From assembly GCA_017514765.1 (NCBI GenBank), contig JAFWIU010000009.1, positions 1-64,000 of the forward strand: a DNA stretch of 64,000 nt. The letters run 5' to 3'. This document shows positions 17,089 through 26,227 of the stretch, in pieces. Below the pieces are notes generated by a model, which was not told the origin of the DNA, ran no database searches, and was given only the letters and a program-made list of their open reading frames with translations. Source of the DNA: Candidatus Saccharimonadota bacterium (GTDB lineage Bacteria > Patescibacteriota > Saccharimonadia > Saccharimonadales > Saccharimonadaceae). Position numbers and translations under genes: made by a program. Position 1 is the first letter of the stretch. The number at the start of each line of letters is the position of its first letter.

Positions 17089-17228
17089 ATGTAATTTATA
17101 GCTCGTCTGGGTGTCTATCTTATAGGCATAGTCTCGTGCTTAAGTATTGTATGGCTGTTGGTTTTTGTGTTTACATTACATAGGTGTTCCTTTCTCTTGT
17201 CAAGTGACATCAATCAGTTATCGATTAA

Positions 17229-17441
17229 TTAGGCCGTAGCGTTATTGATAATTTTATCCCAGTCAACCATGTTTCTGATGGCTAATTTGATTGGAGATTT
17301 CTTGATCTTGGTAATGGTTTCTTTTTTGACGCTTTCTGGCGAGATATAGGTTTTCTCATCTTCATATGGCTCGTAGTCGATATCGTCTTTCCAGTCGGAA
17401 TCGATTACTTTGTTTGGTAAGTTGATGGTTTCGGTTTTCAT
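17229..17441 (-). CDS. 70-residue acidic protein of unknown function
   Basis: A short ORF with an AAAGGAAA site 8 nt before the ATG and a terminator 150 bp downstream. It encodes 70 residues, first acidic (DSDWKDDIDYEPYEDE) then basic (TKIKKSPIKLAIRN), with no cysteine or membrane segment. I do not recognise it. The bases between it and the terminator (17089-17228) contain a minus-strand TTGACA element, with no ORF. Confidence 0.5.
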   Translation of the reverse strand: MKTETINLPNKVIDSDWKDDIDYEPYEDEKTYISPESVKKETITKIKKSPIKLAIRNMVDWDKIINNATA

Positions 17442-17590
17442 TTTATTTTTTCCTTTTTTTGTTTTTATTTGTTAGAATTTTTGTTTTATTTTCTAACTCG
17501 TTTTCATTGTAGCACACTTGGGTGATTTTGTCAATAGTGTTTATGCTAAAAAATGGCGGAAATGTCAAGTATACCCCTGTAAAATTATAT

Positions 17591-17767
17591 AAATATAATA
17601 ACTTAGATTCGTTCGCGCTTCGTTCGCGTCATGAATTATTCGGCAATTTTCTTTACGGAAATTCGCGCGTCTTACGCCGGATGGGGGTCACGCGCGTCGA
17701 ATTTCCTAAAAATTGCCAAATAATTCTTGGCTCGCTCAATGCTCACTCATTCTAAGTTATTATATTT
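17591..17767. repeat. Palindromic repeat downstream of ileS
   Basis: About 177 bp bounded by near-perfect inverted arms (AAATATAATAACTTAGA type) that reach the ileS stop. A second long inverted repeat lies inside (GAATTATTCGGCAATTTT against AAAATTGCCAAATAATTC). The core resembles the element at 33387-33572 (GGCAA.TTTCTT.ACGGAAATT), and the right junction has CAATGCTCACTCA. It fills most of the 324-bp gap 17442-17765; the remainder is AT-rich with no gene. Confidence 0.75.
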
Positions 17768-20700
17768 ACATCTTTTCCAGGGAGATGGTGATGTTTTCGC
17801 CATTAATTTTAGCGATTTCGTCGTGGGAGTAGTTGGCGTTTTGGTTGATTTCGATGGTGTTCGTCTCGGATTTGACGAGATTTTCAAAGCCTTTGGGCGG
17901 TTCGATAGAGAGGGAGAGTTTGATTTGGTCATCTTGGCGGAGGCCGGCATGTTTGCGGGCGGCTTGGATGGCACGGATGAGCTCGCGAGCTCTTCCCTCT
18001 TCTCTAAGTTCTTCGGTGAGGGTCTTGTCCAGGGTGAGAGCTTTGCCGTTTTCGATTGTCTTGACGTTGACTTCGTCGGCAATGATTTGCTCGTAGAAAT
18101 CGCCGAGTTTATCGCCGTCGTAGGTTAGCTTGGAGAGGGGTTGGCGAATCTTAATCTGTTCTTCGGTGTCGGATTTCTGCATACGAAGGGCGAGAGCATC
18201 GGTAATGATTTGGCGGGTGCGGGCCATGTCGTCTAAGACTTTGACGTCAATCTCACCAGTGGCTGGCCAATCTAGAAGATGAACAGAATCGGTAGAACCG
18301 GTTATTTTCTGATAAAGTTCCTCGGATAAGAATGGTGTAAAGGGAGCGAGGATCTTGGATAGATAAATGAGTGTATAATATAGGGTTGCAAAAGCCTGCC
18401 GTTTATCGTTAACATCATCATTCTTGCTGAAGCGGCGACGAGAGCGACGAACATACCAGTTGGATAAGTCGTCAATGAACGGAAGGACGCCGGCAAGAGC
18501 CTTTGGAATATTATACTCTTCCATACCATCGGTGATTTCGTCACGGAGCTGGTAGAGGCGGGAGACAATCCAGAGATCTAATGGATTAGAATTCAGAATA
18601 ATGCCATTTTGGGTCGCGTCGTTTTCCCCTGTCGCCACAGGGGAAAACGCGCTAACCCTCGCGCTGCCGCGCTCCGGAATCCCCTCAATGGCATTATTCC
18701 CGAATTCTAGCAACAATTCGCTATTAATATCTTCCACCTCGGCGTAGGTGGTGAAGAAGTCGTAGACGTTCCAGATCATGGCGAGTTTACGATTGACGTC
18801 AGAGACGTCTTTGTCGAGGAGGGCGAAGTCTTCGCCGGAGAGGACGGGAGAGCTAAGGAGGAGGAAGCGGAGAGAGTCGGCAGAGTACTGGTCCATCAGC
18901 TCGTTGGGATCAGTGAAGTTGCCAAGTGATTTGCTCATCTTGCGACCGTCGTTACCGGCTAAGGTACCGGTGGTGATGACGTTTTTGTAGGCGTTTTTAT
19001 GACCTTTCTTAGCCTTTTCGCCGAAGGCGCCGATGCTGGCGAGAGCAGTGTTAACAGTGTGAACATAGTAGAACCAGGCTCGAACTTGACCAACATATTC
19101 GACTATGAAATCAGCGGGGTAGTTGGCCTCGAACTTTTGCTTGTTTTCGAAGGGGTAGTGGAGTTGAGCGAACGGCATGGAGCCGGATTCGAACCAGCAG
19201 TCTAATACCTTTTCGATACGAGTGAAATGCTCGCCGTCGATATCGAATTCAATCTCATCGACCCAAGGGCGATGGTAATCGTCTAGTTCCCTGCCAGATA
19301 GCTCTTTGAGCTCGGCGTAGGAGCCAATGACTTTGACGGAGCCTTTGTCGCCTTTCCAGACTGGCATGGCGGTGGCCCAGAAGCGATCCCTTGAGAGGTT
19401 CCAATCGGGAGCTTGTTCGATATTCTTAGCGAAGCGACCGTGCTTTAAGTAGCTCGGGAACCAGTTGATATGTTCATTTTCCTCGAGCATCAGTTGTTTC
19501 TGACCATCGATGTCGAAGAACCAACTAGGGAAGGCGCGGTACATAATGCGCTCTTTGGAACGAGGGTTGAAGGGGTATTCGTGCTGGATATATTCGATTT
19601 TATAGATGATTCCCTTTTCCTCGAGGCATTTGGCGATGAATTTGTTGCCAGCCCAGATCTGGATGCCATGTTCATCGGTGTCACGGACGCCGAGGTCGTG
19701 AAGTTTGCTGGCGTATTCGTCGTTGTAGTAGCCATTCTCATCAAGAGTGTCGACAAAATCAATATCACCTTCGTGTTGTCGATATAGCTCGTAGTCATCT
19801 TCGCCGTAGGCAGGAGCGATATGGACGATACCGGTACCTTCTTCCTCACCGACGAAATCAGCGGTGAAGACCTGGCAAGTGGTGCCGTCAATGGATTCGT
19901 ATTGGAGGCCAGCGAGTTCTTCGCCTTTCATGGTACGTTCTGGCTTAGCGTCACCGAATAGTTTGCTCGCGAGTTTGGTGGCGACGATGAGATTATCGCC
20001 GTCTATACTATAAACGCCGTAGGTCATTTCTTTGCTGACAGCGAGGGCGCGGTTGGCCATGAGGGTCCAGGGTGTGGTAGTCCAAGCCAGCATAAAGCTG
20101 GATTCAGAAATAGCTCTTTCTCGGGACGCTTCGTCGCGCCCGTCGTTACGGGGCTCCTCGCTTCGCCCGCTCCCGTCGTCGCGGATGCCCCTCGAAAGAC
20201 TATTTCCTGAATCCGCATCTACTATCTTGAACTTGACGTAGGCGCTGGGGTCGGTGACGGTTTGGTAGGCGTCGTTATCCATAGTGACTTCGGCCTTAGA
20301 GACTGGAGTGGCGAATTTAGTATCATACATGAGAACTTTACGGCCTTCGTAGATTTTGCCGGCATCGTAGAGCTGTTTGAAAGCCCACCAAACGGATTCC
20401 ATGAAATCTTTATTCATAGTGCGATAGCAGTTGTCAAAATCTACCCAGCGACCGATACGATCAATAGTGCTGCGCCAGGTCTCGGAATTAGCGACCATGG
20501 ATTCGCGGGCTTTGATAATGTAGTCCTCGAGAGACCATTTGGTGCCGATATCCCTTCTGTCGGTAATGCCAAGTTGCTTCTCGACGAAATTCTCGGCGGG
20601 GAGACCATGACAATCCCAACCCCAGCGGCGTTCAACGCGGTAACCGTTCATGGTCCAGAAACGCGGAACGGCATCTTTGACAATAGAGCTGAGCAGTGTG

Positions 20701-20870
20701 CCGTGGTGAGGATTGCCAGTAATAAACGGAGGGCCGTCGTAAAAAACATAAGATTTATCAATCGGGCGATTCTCTACTGACTTTTCGAAGGTTTTATTTT
20801 TCTTCCACCACTCGCTGATGGCTTTTTCGTATTCTATAGCCTTGCGGCGTTCTCCAGCTCTATATTTCAT
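17766..20870 (-). CDS. ileS: Isoleucyl-tRNA synthetase with two in-frame repeat insertions
   Basis: A 1034-residue class I aminoacyl-tRNA synthetase. The HIGH-type motif is NPHHGTLL (about residue 54) and the KMSKS loop is GRKMSKSLGN (about residue 635). Editing and anticodon-binding domains are present. Two segments do not belong to the family: about residues 219-257, encoded by a palindromic repeat (20100-20214), and about 720-761, encoded by a different palindrome (18587-18709). Both keep the frame open, and flanking motifs are intact. The extended -10 (TGATATAAT) ends 7 nt before the ATG, suggesting leaderless transcription. Confidence 0.95.
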   Translation of the reverse strand: MKYRAGERRKAIEYEKAISEWWKKNKTFEKSVENRPIDKSYVFYDGPPFITGNPHHGTLLSSIVKDAVPRFWTMNGYRVERRWGWDCHGLPAENFVEKQLGITDRRDIGTKWSLEDYIIKARESMVANSETWRSTIDRIGRWVDFDNCYRTMNKDFMESVWWAFKQLYDAGKIYEGRKVLMYDTKFATPVSKAEVTMDNDAYQTVTDPSAYVKFKIVDADSGNSLSRGIRDDGSGRSEEPRNDGRDEASRERAISESSFMLAWTTTPWTLMANRALAVSKEMTYGVYSIDGDNLIVATKLASKLFGDAKPERTMKGEELAGLQYESIDGTTCQVFTADFVGEEEGTGIVHIAPAYGEDDYELYRQHEGDIDFVDTLDENGYYNDEYASKLHDLGVRDTDEHGIQIWAGNKFIAKCLEEKGIIYKIEYIQHEYPFNPRSKERIMYRAFPSWFFDIDGQKQLMLEENEHINWFPSYLKHGRFAKNIEQAPDWNLSRDRFWATAMPVWKGDKGSVKVIGSYAELKELSGRELDDYHRPWVDEIEFDIDGEHFTRIEKVLDCWFESGSMPFAQLHYPFENKQKFEANYPADFIVEYVGQVRAWFYYVHTVNTALASIGAFGEKAKKGHKNAYKNVITTGTLAGNDGRKMSKSLGNFTDPNELMDQYSADSLRFLLLSSPVLSGEDFALLDKDVSDVNRKLAMIWNVYDFFTTYAEVEDINSELLLEFGNNAIEGIPERGSARVSAFSPVATGENDATQNGIILNSNPLDLWIVSRLYQLRDEITDGMEEYNIPKALAGVLPFIDDLSNWYVRRSRRRFSKNDDVNDKRQAFATLYYTLIYLSKILAPFTPFLSEELYQKITGSTDSVHLLDWPATGEIDVKVLDDMARTRQIITDALALRMQKSDTEEQIKIRQPLSKLTYDGDKLGDFYEQIIADEVNVKTIENGKALTLDKTLTEELREEGRARELIRAIQAARKHAGLRQDDQIKLSLSIEPPKGFENLVKSETNTIEINQNANYSHDEIAKINGENITISLEKM
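18587..18709. repeat. Palindromic insertion in ileS, second type
   Basis: 123 bp with near-perfect 22-base inverted arms (18587-18608 and 18687-18709) and an internal hairpin of about 12 bp (18619-18648, GTTTTCCCCTG against CAGGGGAAAAC). It is translated in frame as a Gly/Ala/Ser-rich stretch. Its core differs from the IRDDGS-type elements. Confidence 0.75.
20100..20214. repeat. Palindromic insertion in ileS, IRDDGS type
   Basis: 115 bp with inverted arms of about 26 bases and a core (CCCGTCGTTACGGGGCTC, then CGCTCCCGTCGTCGCG-like) shared with insertions in polA and argS. In the ileS frame it reads SRGIRDDGSGRSEEPRNDGR. Confidence 0.85.
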
Positions 20871-20916
20871 AGATAATATTATATCATATCTGGACGAAGT
20901 TTCTTATGAACGCATT

Positions 20917-20942
20917 AAAAAGCCGCTCGGGGAGCGGCTTTT
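20917..20942 (-). terminator. Terminator of the 20949 gene
   Basis: A perfect 11-bp stem AAAAGCCGCTC/GAGCGGCTTTT with loop GGG, U-rich on the minus strand, placed just after the stop at 20949. Confidence 0.85.
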
Positions 20943-20948
20943 GCGTCC

Positions 20949-21500
20949 TTAGTAGGTAATCTCAACAGTCTGACTTCTCTTGATGCGTAAATCACGAAAT
21001 GGCGCGTCACCTTTCAACACTTCAATATAGAATGAATACTCCGTGATAGGATCCTCTGCTAGCCGATAAACCGAGATATCATACGCCTCTTTTTCATCAG
21101 CACTGCTGATTGAGAACTGAGCAAAGTCACGCAAATCAACTTCCACGCACTCAAATATGCATGCATCATTTAATCGTCTCATTGAGAAGACAAAAAAGAG
21201 CCTAACACCATCGGTGCATTCCGAAAAATCGCAACAATATAGTTTTGCAATACTTGGTTTACCCTGCAGGCAGTCCATGATAGCAGCCCGTTTTTCTTCT
21301 GGTAAATCAGGCTCAAATGAAATGATTTCGCTCAAATCTAGTTCGTTAGAGTCGTAATACTCAAAACGGAGACTTGGTGCTTCATAATGCGCTACATCGG
21401 GTGCACCTGGAAGGAAATCTCCTGGCGGTGCATTATGGATAGAGAAAATTTCATACGAATCTTGCGACACCTGTACTTCAATAACCAAAGCATTGTTCAT
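20949..21500 (-). CDS. Unknown acidic cytoplasmic protein
   Basis: A 183-residue acidic protein with a strong AAAGGAGGG site 8 nt before the ATG. It has alternating strand patterns, six cysteines scattered without CxxC pairs, and no membrane segment. I do not recognise the family. It is a single-gene unit: an upstream region of about 200 bp holds a TGGTATTAT element (minus strand, near 21650) and possible leader hairpins, and a clear terminator follows. Confidence 0.55.
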   Translation of the reverse strand: MNNALVIEVQVSQDSYEIFSIHNAPPGDFLPGAPDVAHYEAPSLRFEYYDSNELDLSEIISFEPDLPEEKRAAIMDCLQGKPSIAKLYCCDFSECTDGVRLFFVFSMRRLNDACIFECVEVDLRDFAQFSISSADEKEAYDISVYRLAEDPITEYSFYIEVLKGDAPFRDLRIKRSQTVEITY

Positions 21501-21717
21501 ATTGTACCCTCCTTTATGATTATGGTGTCATCCATGGTCTGTTTAACTTATTCAATGTATAAGGGACCATAGACAATTTCCATAATCATAATAATTCTGG
21601 GACGCCTAAAAGGACTAGGGATAGTTTTATCCCCTGGTGTATATAATACCACAAAGTTAGATAGCTGTCAAGAGGTTAAGCTTGAGTGAGTGGGGAGAGT
21701 GGCGAATCTATACTATT
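21501..21717 (-). promoter_or_regulatory. Leader region of the 20949 gene
   Basis: On the minus strand an extended -10-like TGGTATTAT lies near 21650. The roughly 130-nt leader that would follow contains small inverted repeats (GGGGATAAAACTATCCC, and CATGGTC paired with GACCATAG). It could be a structured 5' UTR. No known riboswitch class is recognised. Confidence 0.35.
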
Positions 21718-22914
21718 CTATAGATACTCGTAATTCAGTAAATCTGGAAGGACTACCTCGATTATGTAATTCGCATACTCTAAGTATGTAATGACACCAT
21801 CTGAATTAGCGTCAGCTTCTTCAATGTATAGTTCCGTATCATAAGTCTCACTTGGGTTGGCGAAATAATAGAACAAACTGAACCAATTGAAACAGTCTTC
21901 TCCGCCAAATTTACTAAAGTCTATTTGGTGATAAAGTTGAATTACTCGATCGAGGAGTTCGGATGGGACCGTACCGGTATAAGTAGTGATTGGTATTACC
22001 ACATCACCATTTATGCAATCTAAGGTAGAACAATGAGGGGTTATTGTATAGGCAAAGGATCCAGTGTCCGGATTAAGTGAAACTGAGTAACCCGTGCCAG
22101 GTTCGTATAGGTCTTCCCATTGAACGTTAATATTCGAGGAGATATTTGCGATAGCGATATAGTTTATGGTTGGTCCGGCATAGTTGCCAGATGGTAATTC
22201 GTCATTGACGAGAGCTCCATAGTAAACCGTGGTGGCATCGTTTTCAGGAGTAGTATTGAAGCTTGATTTAATGGTCAACATTTTATTCTGTGATGTAGGC
22301 ATAGCGTGCCATACTTTTGAAGTTTCGTCTTCAGGTGACACGAGGGATACACCCCATGTGTTTTCACTCAATGTAGTAGACTGCGAAGCGTCAGGAAGGC
22401 TGGTGATTGCTTTCTCTTTATCATCGGTGGACACAATATCTACATCGGAAGCGTAAACACCCAAAGTATAGCCATTGCTTGTACCAGAATTCACTGTAAT
22501 CTTATTAGCCACAGAACTATAGGCGGTTTTACCTTCACGAGTAATATCGAGAATAACGTCTTCAGTCTTAATGGCTAGTGCATCTGAAGATGCTGCTGAC
22601 ACCTGATGGGGTTCAGTTTCTGAGTTAACAAAAGCGAAGATGGCACTCATAGCAACCAATGTGATTGCAAAGAAGCCAATGAACATACTTTTAGACGAAC
22701 GGAGCTTCATGCTATTTCTATCTTGGCTAACCACACGATGGGCTTTGTGGCGAGTTAGGATGATAGACAATGCACATAGAAAAACCAATATAACGGTGGC
22801 AATCCCTAAGCCAACCATGATGACGCCTCCAGTATTTTCCGTTGTGAAGGCTCCAGTATTTGGCACAGAAATCCCTTTCGAGTCTGTAATAGTGACTTTA
22901 AAATTACTAATCAT
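21718..22914 (-). CDS. Surface protein with an N-terminal sortase-like signal
   Basis: A 398-residue protein. The first 60 residues look like the tail of a sortase substrate: VPNTG at about residue 17, a membrane helix (about 31-52) and a basic RHKAHR. A second helix (about 76-95) then leads to an outer domain resembling those of the other surface proteins here (SNGYTLGVYAS, WGVSLVSP, LPSGNYAGP). Near the C-terminus DANSDGVITYLEY resembles an EF-hand loop. The start has a GAAAGG site, and a TTGACG/TATTAT promoter lies upstream. N-out, C-out topology is predicted. The order is unusual; it could be an old fusion. Confidence 0.65.
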   Translation of the reverse strand: MISNFKVTITDSKGISVPNTGAFTTENTGGVIMVGLGIATVILVFLCALSIILTRHKAHRVVSQDRNSMKLRSSKSMFIGFFAITLVAMSAIFAFVNSETEPHQVSAASSDALAIKTEDVILDITREGKTAYSSVANKITVNSGTSNGYTLGVYASDVDIVSTDDKEKAITSLPDASQSTTLSENTWGVSLVSPEDETSKVWHAMPTSQNKMLTIKSSFNTTPENDATTVYYGALVNDELPSGNYAGPTINYIAIANISSNINVQWEDLYEPGTGYSVSLNPDTGSFAYTITPHCSTLDCINGDVVIPITTYTGTVPSELLDRVIQLYHQIDFSKFGGEDCFNWFSLFYYFANPSETYDTELYIEEADANSDGVITYLEYANYIIEVVLPDLLNYEYL

Positions 22915-23039
22915 GTTTACCTTTCGTTTTTGTTTATGTAGTTACCTTTATGCTTATATAATAGTACACATAAATAAATCCGTCAAGAGGGTTAGGCTTG
23001 GTTTTCTATGGCTAATGGGTGCATCGGAAGCTAAATGGC

Positions 23040-23252
23040 TTAGTCGTCGTTCTGTTCAATGATACGATGAGCACGGAGCTCGGCAAATTTGGCGGTGCGG
23101 CGGATAGCGCTGGCGTGGCCAGAAAGAGCGGCGTAGGGGGCGAACTGGGCGGCGCGCATTTCATGAGGCAGGCGTGGGTGATGCTTCGGTTCGTAGTGGG
23201 GGTGGTCGATAATATCGGCATATTTTACTGATGCGGGAATCGGATTGGTCAT
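23040..23252 (-). CDS. YolD-like companion of Y-family polymerase
   Basis: A 70-residue protein with the motif MRAAQFAPYAALSGH, like the RAAQFAPFAALTG pattern of small proteins encoded beside UmuC/UvrX polymerases in Firmicutes. Its start overlaps the polymerase stop by 4 bp, so the two are translationally coupled. The function of YolD-like proteins is poorly known; a role in controlling the lesion-bypass polymerase is likely. Confidence 0.65.
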   Translation of the reverse strand: MTNPIPASVKYADIIDHPHYEPKHHPRLPHEMRAAQFAPYAALSGHASAIRRTAKFAELRAHRIIEQNDD

Positions 23253-24604
23253 TTGCGATGCCCTCCGATCTGGGCGTTACGTTCCCTGCCGGTGGCGCCT
23301 TGCTCAAAATTGATGCCTTTTAAAATCGCGTTTTTGCCGTAGCGTTTCTTGATGGCAAGAATGGCCTCCTCGGCACGTTTTTCCTTCTTTAAGTTCGCTT
23401 CGTCCTGCGGTTTATCGAAAAGTTCTAATTGGCGGAACTCTTTACCTAAGTCTTCTTCCCTTTTGACGTGGTTGACATCAATAGTGAGACGGCGGATTTT
23501 TAGGGCGGAATTGACTTTATCGTCAAATAGTTTGGCAACTGCTTCAGAAATGAGCCGAGAGGAGGCGGTGGGATGAGTGAGATTATAAGTACCGTGAGCG
23601 TGTTTGGGGATTTCGCGCCCATAGAAATCTCGTGTAGTTTCACCTTCATAGCTGGCGAGACTGACCTTGTCGTAGCCAACGGTTAAGATGACTTGGTCTG
23701 TTACCATTTTTCTAGATAAAAGTCCGAGGCTGACTTCCTCAGCCATTTCAAGTGCTACTACTCTGGCTTGATTGAAGTTGTAGGGTTCCTTCAGGACTTG
23801 GCCGGAAGAGAAGGAGTTGGTACTAGGACGATAAGCGCGGATTTCAGAAATTTCGCAGGGTTCCCAACCCCAAGCATGATCGATTAGGAATTCGGCGTTG
23901 ACGCCAAACATCTTATATAAATAGTCCTCGTCCTTCTCGGAGCAGAGCGCCACATCGCCCATAGTGTAGAGGCCAGCGGACTCTAATCGTTTGGCGTAGC
24001 CACGCCCGACGCGCCAGAAATCCGTCAGAGGGCGATGATTCCAGAGTGCTCGCCGATAGCTCATTTCATCTAATTCGGCGATTCTAGCGCCGTTTTCGTC
24101 AGGTTCGGCTTTCTTGGCCATGATGTCCATAGCGACTTTGGCGAGATAAAGATTGGTGCCAATACCAGCTGTAGCGGTAATACCGGTCTCATCGTAGACT
24201 GCTTGTAAGATTTTCTGGGCGAGTTCTTTCGCGGTGAGATTGTAGTTTTTGAGATAGGGGGTGGTATCGATAAAAACTTCGTCGATGGAGTAAACATGCA
24301 TATCTTCCTCGGCGATGTAGCGAAGATAGATATTATAGATACGCGTGCTGTAGCTGATATAAAACGCCATGCGTGGTACTGCAATAATGAAATCTTTGGC
24401 TTTTTGCTTGACTTCGTAGAGCCTAGCACGGCCTGGTATGCCGAGTGATTTCAGGGCGGGCGAGACGGCGAGACAAATCGTCTTATCAGTACGCGATTCG
24501 TCGGCAACTACGAGTTTGGCTTTCAGGGGGTCCAGACCGCGTTCGACACACTCAACTGAAGCATAGAATGACTTGAGGTCGATGGCAATATAACTCTTTC
24601 CCAT
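23249..24604 (-). CDS. Y-family DNA polymerase (UmuC/DinB type)
   Basis: A 451-residue lesion-bypass polymerase. Metal-binding sites are in AIDLKSFYASVE (residues 7-18) and YSIDEVFID (about 105-113). The palm, thumb (helix-hairpin-helix, ESAGLYTMGDVAL) and little-finger regions follow. The gene pair with yolD resembles uvrX-yolD of Firmicutes and their phages. A -10 (TATAAT) ends 6 nt before the ATG, so the mRNA is probably leaderless. No LexA-type operator was recognised. Confidence 0.88.
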   Translation of the reverse strand: MGKSYIAIDLKSFYASVECVERGLDPLKAKLVVADESRTDKTICLAVSPALKSLGIPGRARLYEVKQKAKDFIIAVPRMAFYISYSTRIYNIYLRYIAEEDMHVYSIDEVFIDTTPYLKNYNLTAKELAQKILQAVYDETGITATAGIGTNLYLAKVAMDIMAKKAEPDENGARIAELDEMSYRRALWNHRPLTDFWRVGRGYAKRLESAGLYTMGDVALCSEKDEDYLYKMFGVNAEFLIDHAWGWEPCEISEIRAYRPSTNSFSSGQVLKEPYNFNQARVVALEMAEEVSLGLLSRKMVTDQVILTVGYDKVSLASYEGETTRDFYGREIPKHAHGTYNLTHPTASSRLISEAVAKLFDDKVNSALKIRRLTIDVNHVKREEDLGKEFRQLELFDKPQDEANLKKEKRAEEAILAIKKRYGKNAILKGINFEQGATGRERNAQIGGHRK

Positions 24605-24749
24605 GTTTTAATTATACACGCCGTAACCAATCTTACGAAAAATACGAATTTGGGGGTTCTGGCCGGGAAAATGGTTATGATTGCGAAATTGGGATTTTGG
24701 TAGTATAGTCTGAGCAAGGTGGGTGAACTTTAAGAGAGGTGGTGAAACT

Positions 24750-25373
24750 ATGTCGAATTTATATATACCATGTGAATCAACAATGTTTACATATCTAAGA
24801 GGTAGGTTGGATGGCCCTGGATTCGATCAGTCGCGGACGGCATTAGTATTTGCACGGAAAGCGCATGCTGGGCAATTTCGCAAAGGTGGAGCGCCTTATA
24901 TCGTGCATCCGCTATCGATGGCTTGCGATGCAATTGCTTGCAAGGGTGCTACAGACGAGATTATTGCAACGATTCTATTACATGACGTTTGCGAAGATTG
25001 CAATATCCCGCTGTCGGCGTTACCAGTAAATGATGTAGTAAGACAAGGTGTGAAACTGATGACGATCCGACCTTTCCACGGCGAGGAAAAAATTGAGACC
25101 AAGAGACGTTATTTCAACGAATTACTCGACTCGAAAGAGGCCGTTATCTGCAAGGCCTTCGACCGTTATGCTAATCTCAACGATGCGGAAGGAGCTTTGA
25201 CGGAGGAAGCGATAGTGAAGAATATTCACGAGACACATGAATTCTTGATGCCGGTGCTAAAGGAAGCAAAATATGAATACCCGGAACTTTCGGATATGAT
25301 GCACACCATACGCACGGCGTTGAAGCGTACGCTAGTAATGATGGCGAGATATCACAATGTTGAATTAGAATAG
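24750..25373 (+). CDS. HD-domain hydrolase, small alarmone hydrolase type
   Basis: The start at 24750 (MSNLYIP) gives 207 residues; the longer GTG start has no ribosome-binding site while AGAGAGG lies upstream of this one. Metal ligands fit the RelA/SpoT hydrolase pattern: FARKAHAGQFRKGGAPYIVH, then LLHDVCED. Synthetase residues are absent, so it would degrade (p)ppGpp or a related nucleotide. It is divergent from the polymerase gene and ends at a clear terminator. Confidence 0.75.
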   Translation: MSNLYIPCESTMFTYLRGRLDGPGFDQSRTALVFARKAHAGQFRKGGAPYIVHPLSMACDAIACKGATDEIIATILLHDVCEDCNIPLSALPVNDVVRQGVKLMTIRPFHGEEKIETKRRYFNELLDSKEAVICKAFDRYANLNDAEGALTEEAIVKNIHETHEFLMPVLKEAKYEYPELSDMMHTIRTALKRTLVMMARYHNVELE

Positions 25374-25394
25374 TGAAGTACCCACCTGTATTAG

Positions 25395-25420
25395 TAACCC
25401 CGTTCTGTGAGCGGGGTTAT
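25395..25420 (+). terminator. Terminator after alarmone hydrolase
   Basis: A GTAACCCCG/CGGGGTTAT stem is followed by a T-rich tract (ATTTGTTTTT). It overlaps the 3' end of the convergent mscS gene. Confidence 0.8.
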
Positions 25421-26220
25421 TTGTTTTTAGTGTGAAGATCGAGCTGAGTGTAGGGGAAGTGGACTTTGTGTTCTTCGAGGGTAGTAGCAATGACGCGAAG
25501 GGTGTCGCGGCGGATTTGGAGTTTGTTCACTGGGTCGCAGGTGATGACAATTTGATAATTGAGCGAAGAGTCACTAATAGCGGTGATTCCCTGGTAAGCA
25601 GCGCTAGTAATGCCGTCGTGGTGATGAAGTTTCTTGATAATGTCTTGCATAAGTTCTTCGGCTTTGGCGACCGGAAGGTCGAGAGGCAGCGGAATCGGAA
25701 TGTAGACGTAGCCTGGATCGACTTCGACTTTGTCAACATTGCGATTGGCAATAGAAACAAAATTCATGGTATTGATGTCTTGAATCTTAGTGGTAAGGAG
25801 ACTAACAGAAGTGACTGGGCCAATATTGTCACCAAATTTAATGACGTCACCGATTTCGTAATAATTGTCCGAGACGATAACGAAACCGCGAATGATATCC
25901 TTCAATGAATCCTGCAAGGCAAAGCCGATCACGATGCTAGCGATACCAACTCCAGCAAGCATGGAAGTTACATTGATTCCATAGATTTGTAAGACCATCA
26001 GCACAGTAATAATGCCGAGTGTGCCAGCGATGACGCTTTTTAGCATGCGAATGATGGTCTTATTCTTCTTATTGCCCATGATTTTGGAGGTCTTCTGTTC
26101 CCTGCTATTGAGGACTTTGGTAGTAACATGGTAGATTAGGAGGCTAAATAGAATAACAATCACCGACCAGAAGGCTCTCTGAATCCAAACGTTTTCAACA
26201 ATGTCTTTGATAAAATCCAT
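25417..26220 (-). CDS. mscS: Small-conductance mechanosensitive channel
   Basis: The start at 26220 (MDFIKDIVEN) gives 267 residues; an extended -10 (TGGTATAAT) ends 6 nt upstream, which excludes the longer frame. Three membrane helices precede the pore-lining region GVGIASIVIGFALQDSLKDIIRGF and the conserved beta domain (EIGDVIKFGDNIGPV). It releases solutes under osmotic downshock. MscL is also encoded in this window (51708-52115). Confidence 0.9.
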   Translation of the reverse strand: MDFIKDIVENVWIQRAFWSVIVILFSLLIYHVTTKVLNSREQKTSKIMGNKKNKTIIRMLKSVIAGTLGIITVLMVLQIYGINVTSMLAGVGIASIVIGFALQDSLKDIIRGFVIVSDNYYEIGDVIKFGDNIGPVTSVSLLTTKIQDINTMNFVSIANRNVDKVEVDPGYVYIPIPLPLDLPVAKAEELMQDIIKKLHHHDGITSAAYQGITAISDSSLNYQIVITCDPVNKLQIRRDTLRVIATTLEEHKVHFPYTQLDLHTKNK

Positions 26221-26227
26221 ATGCTTA

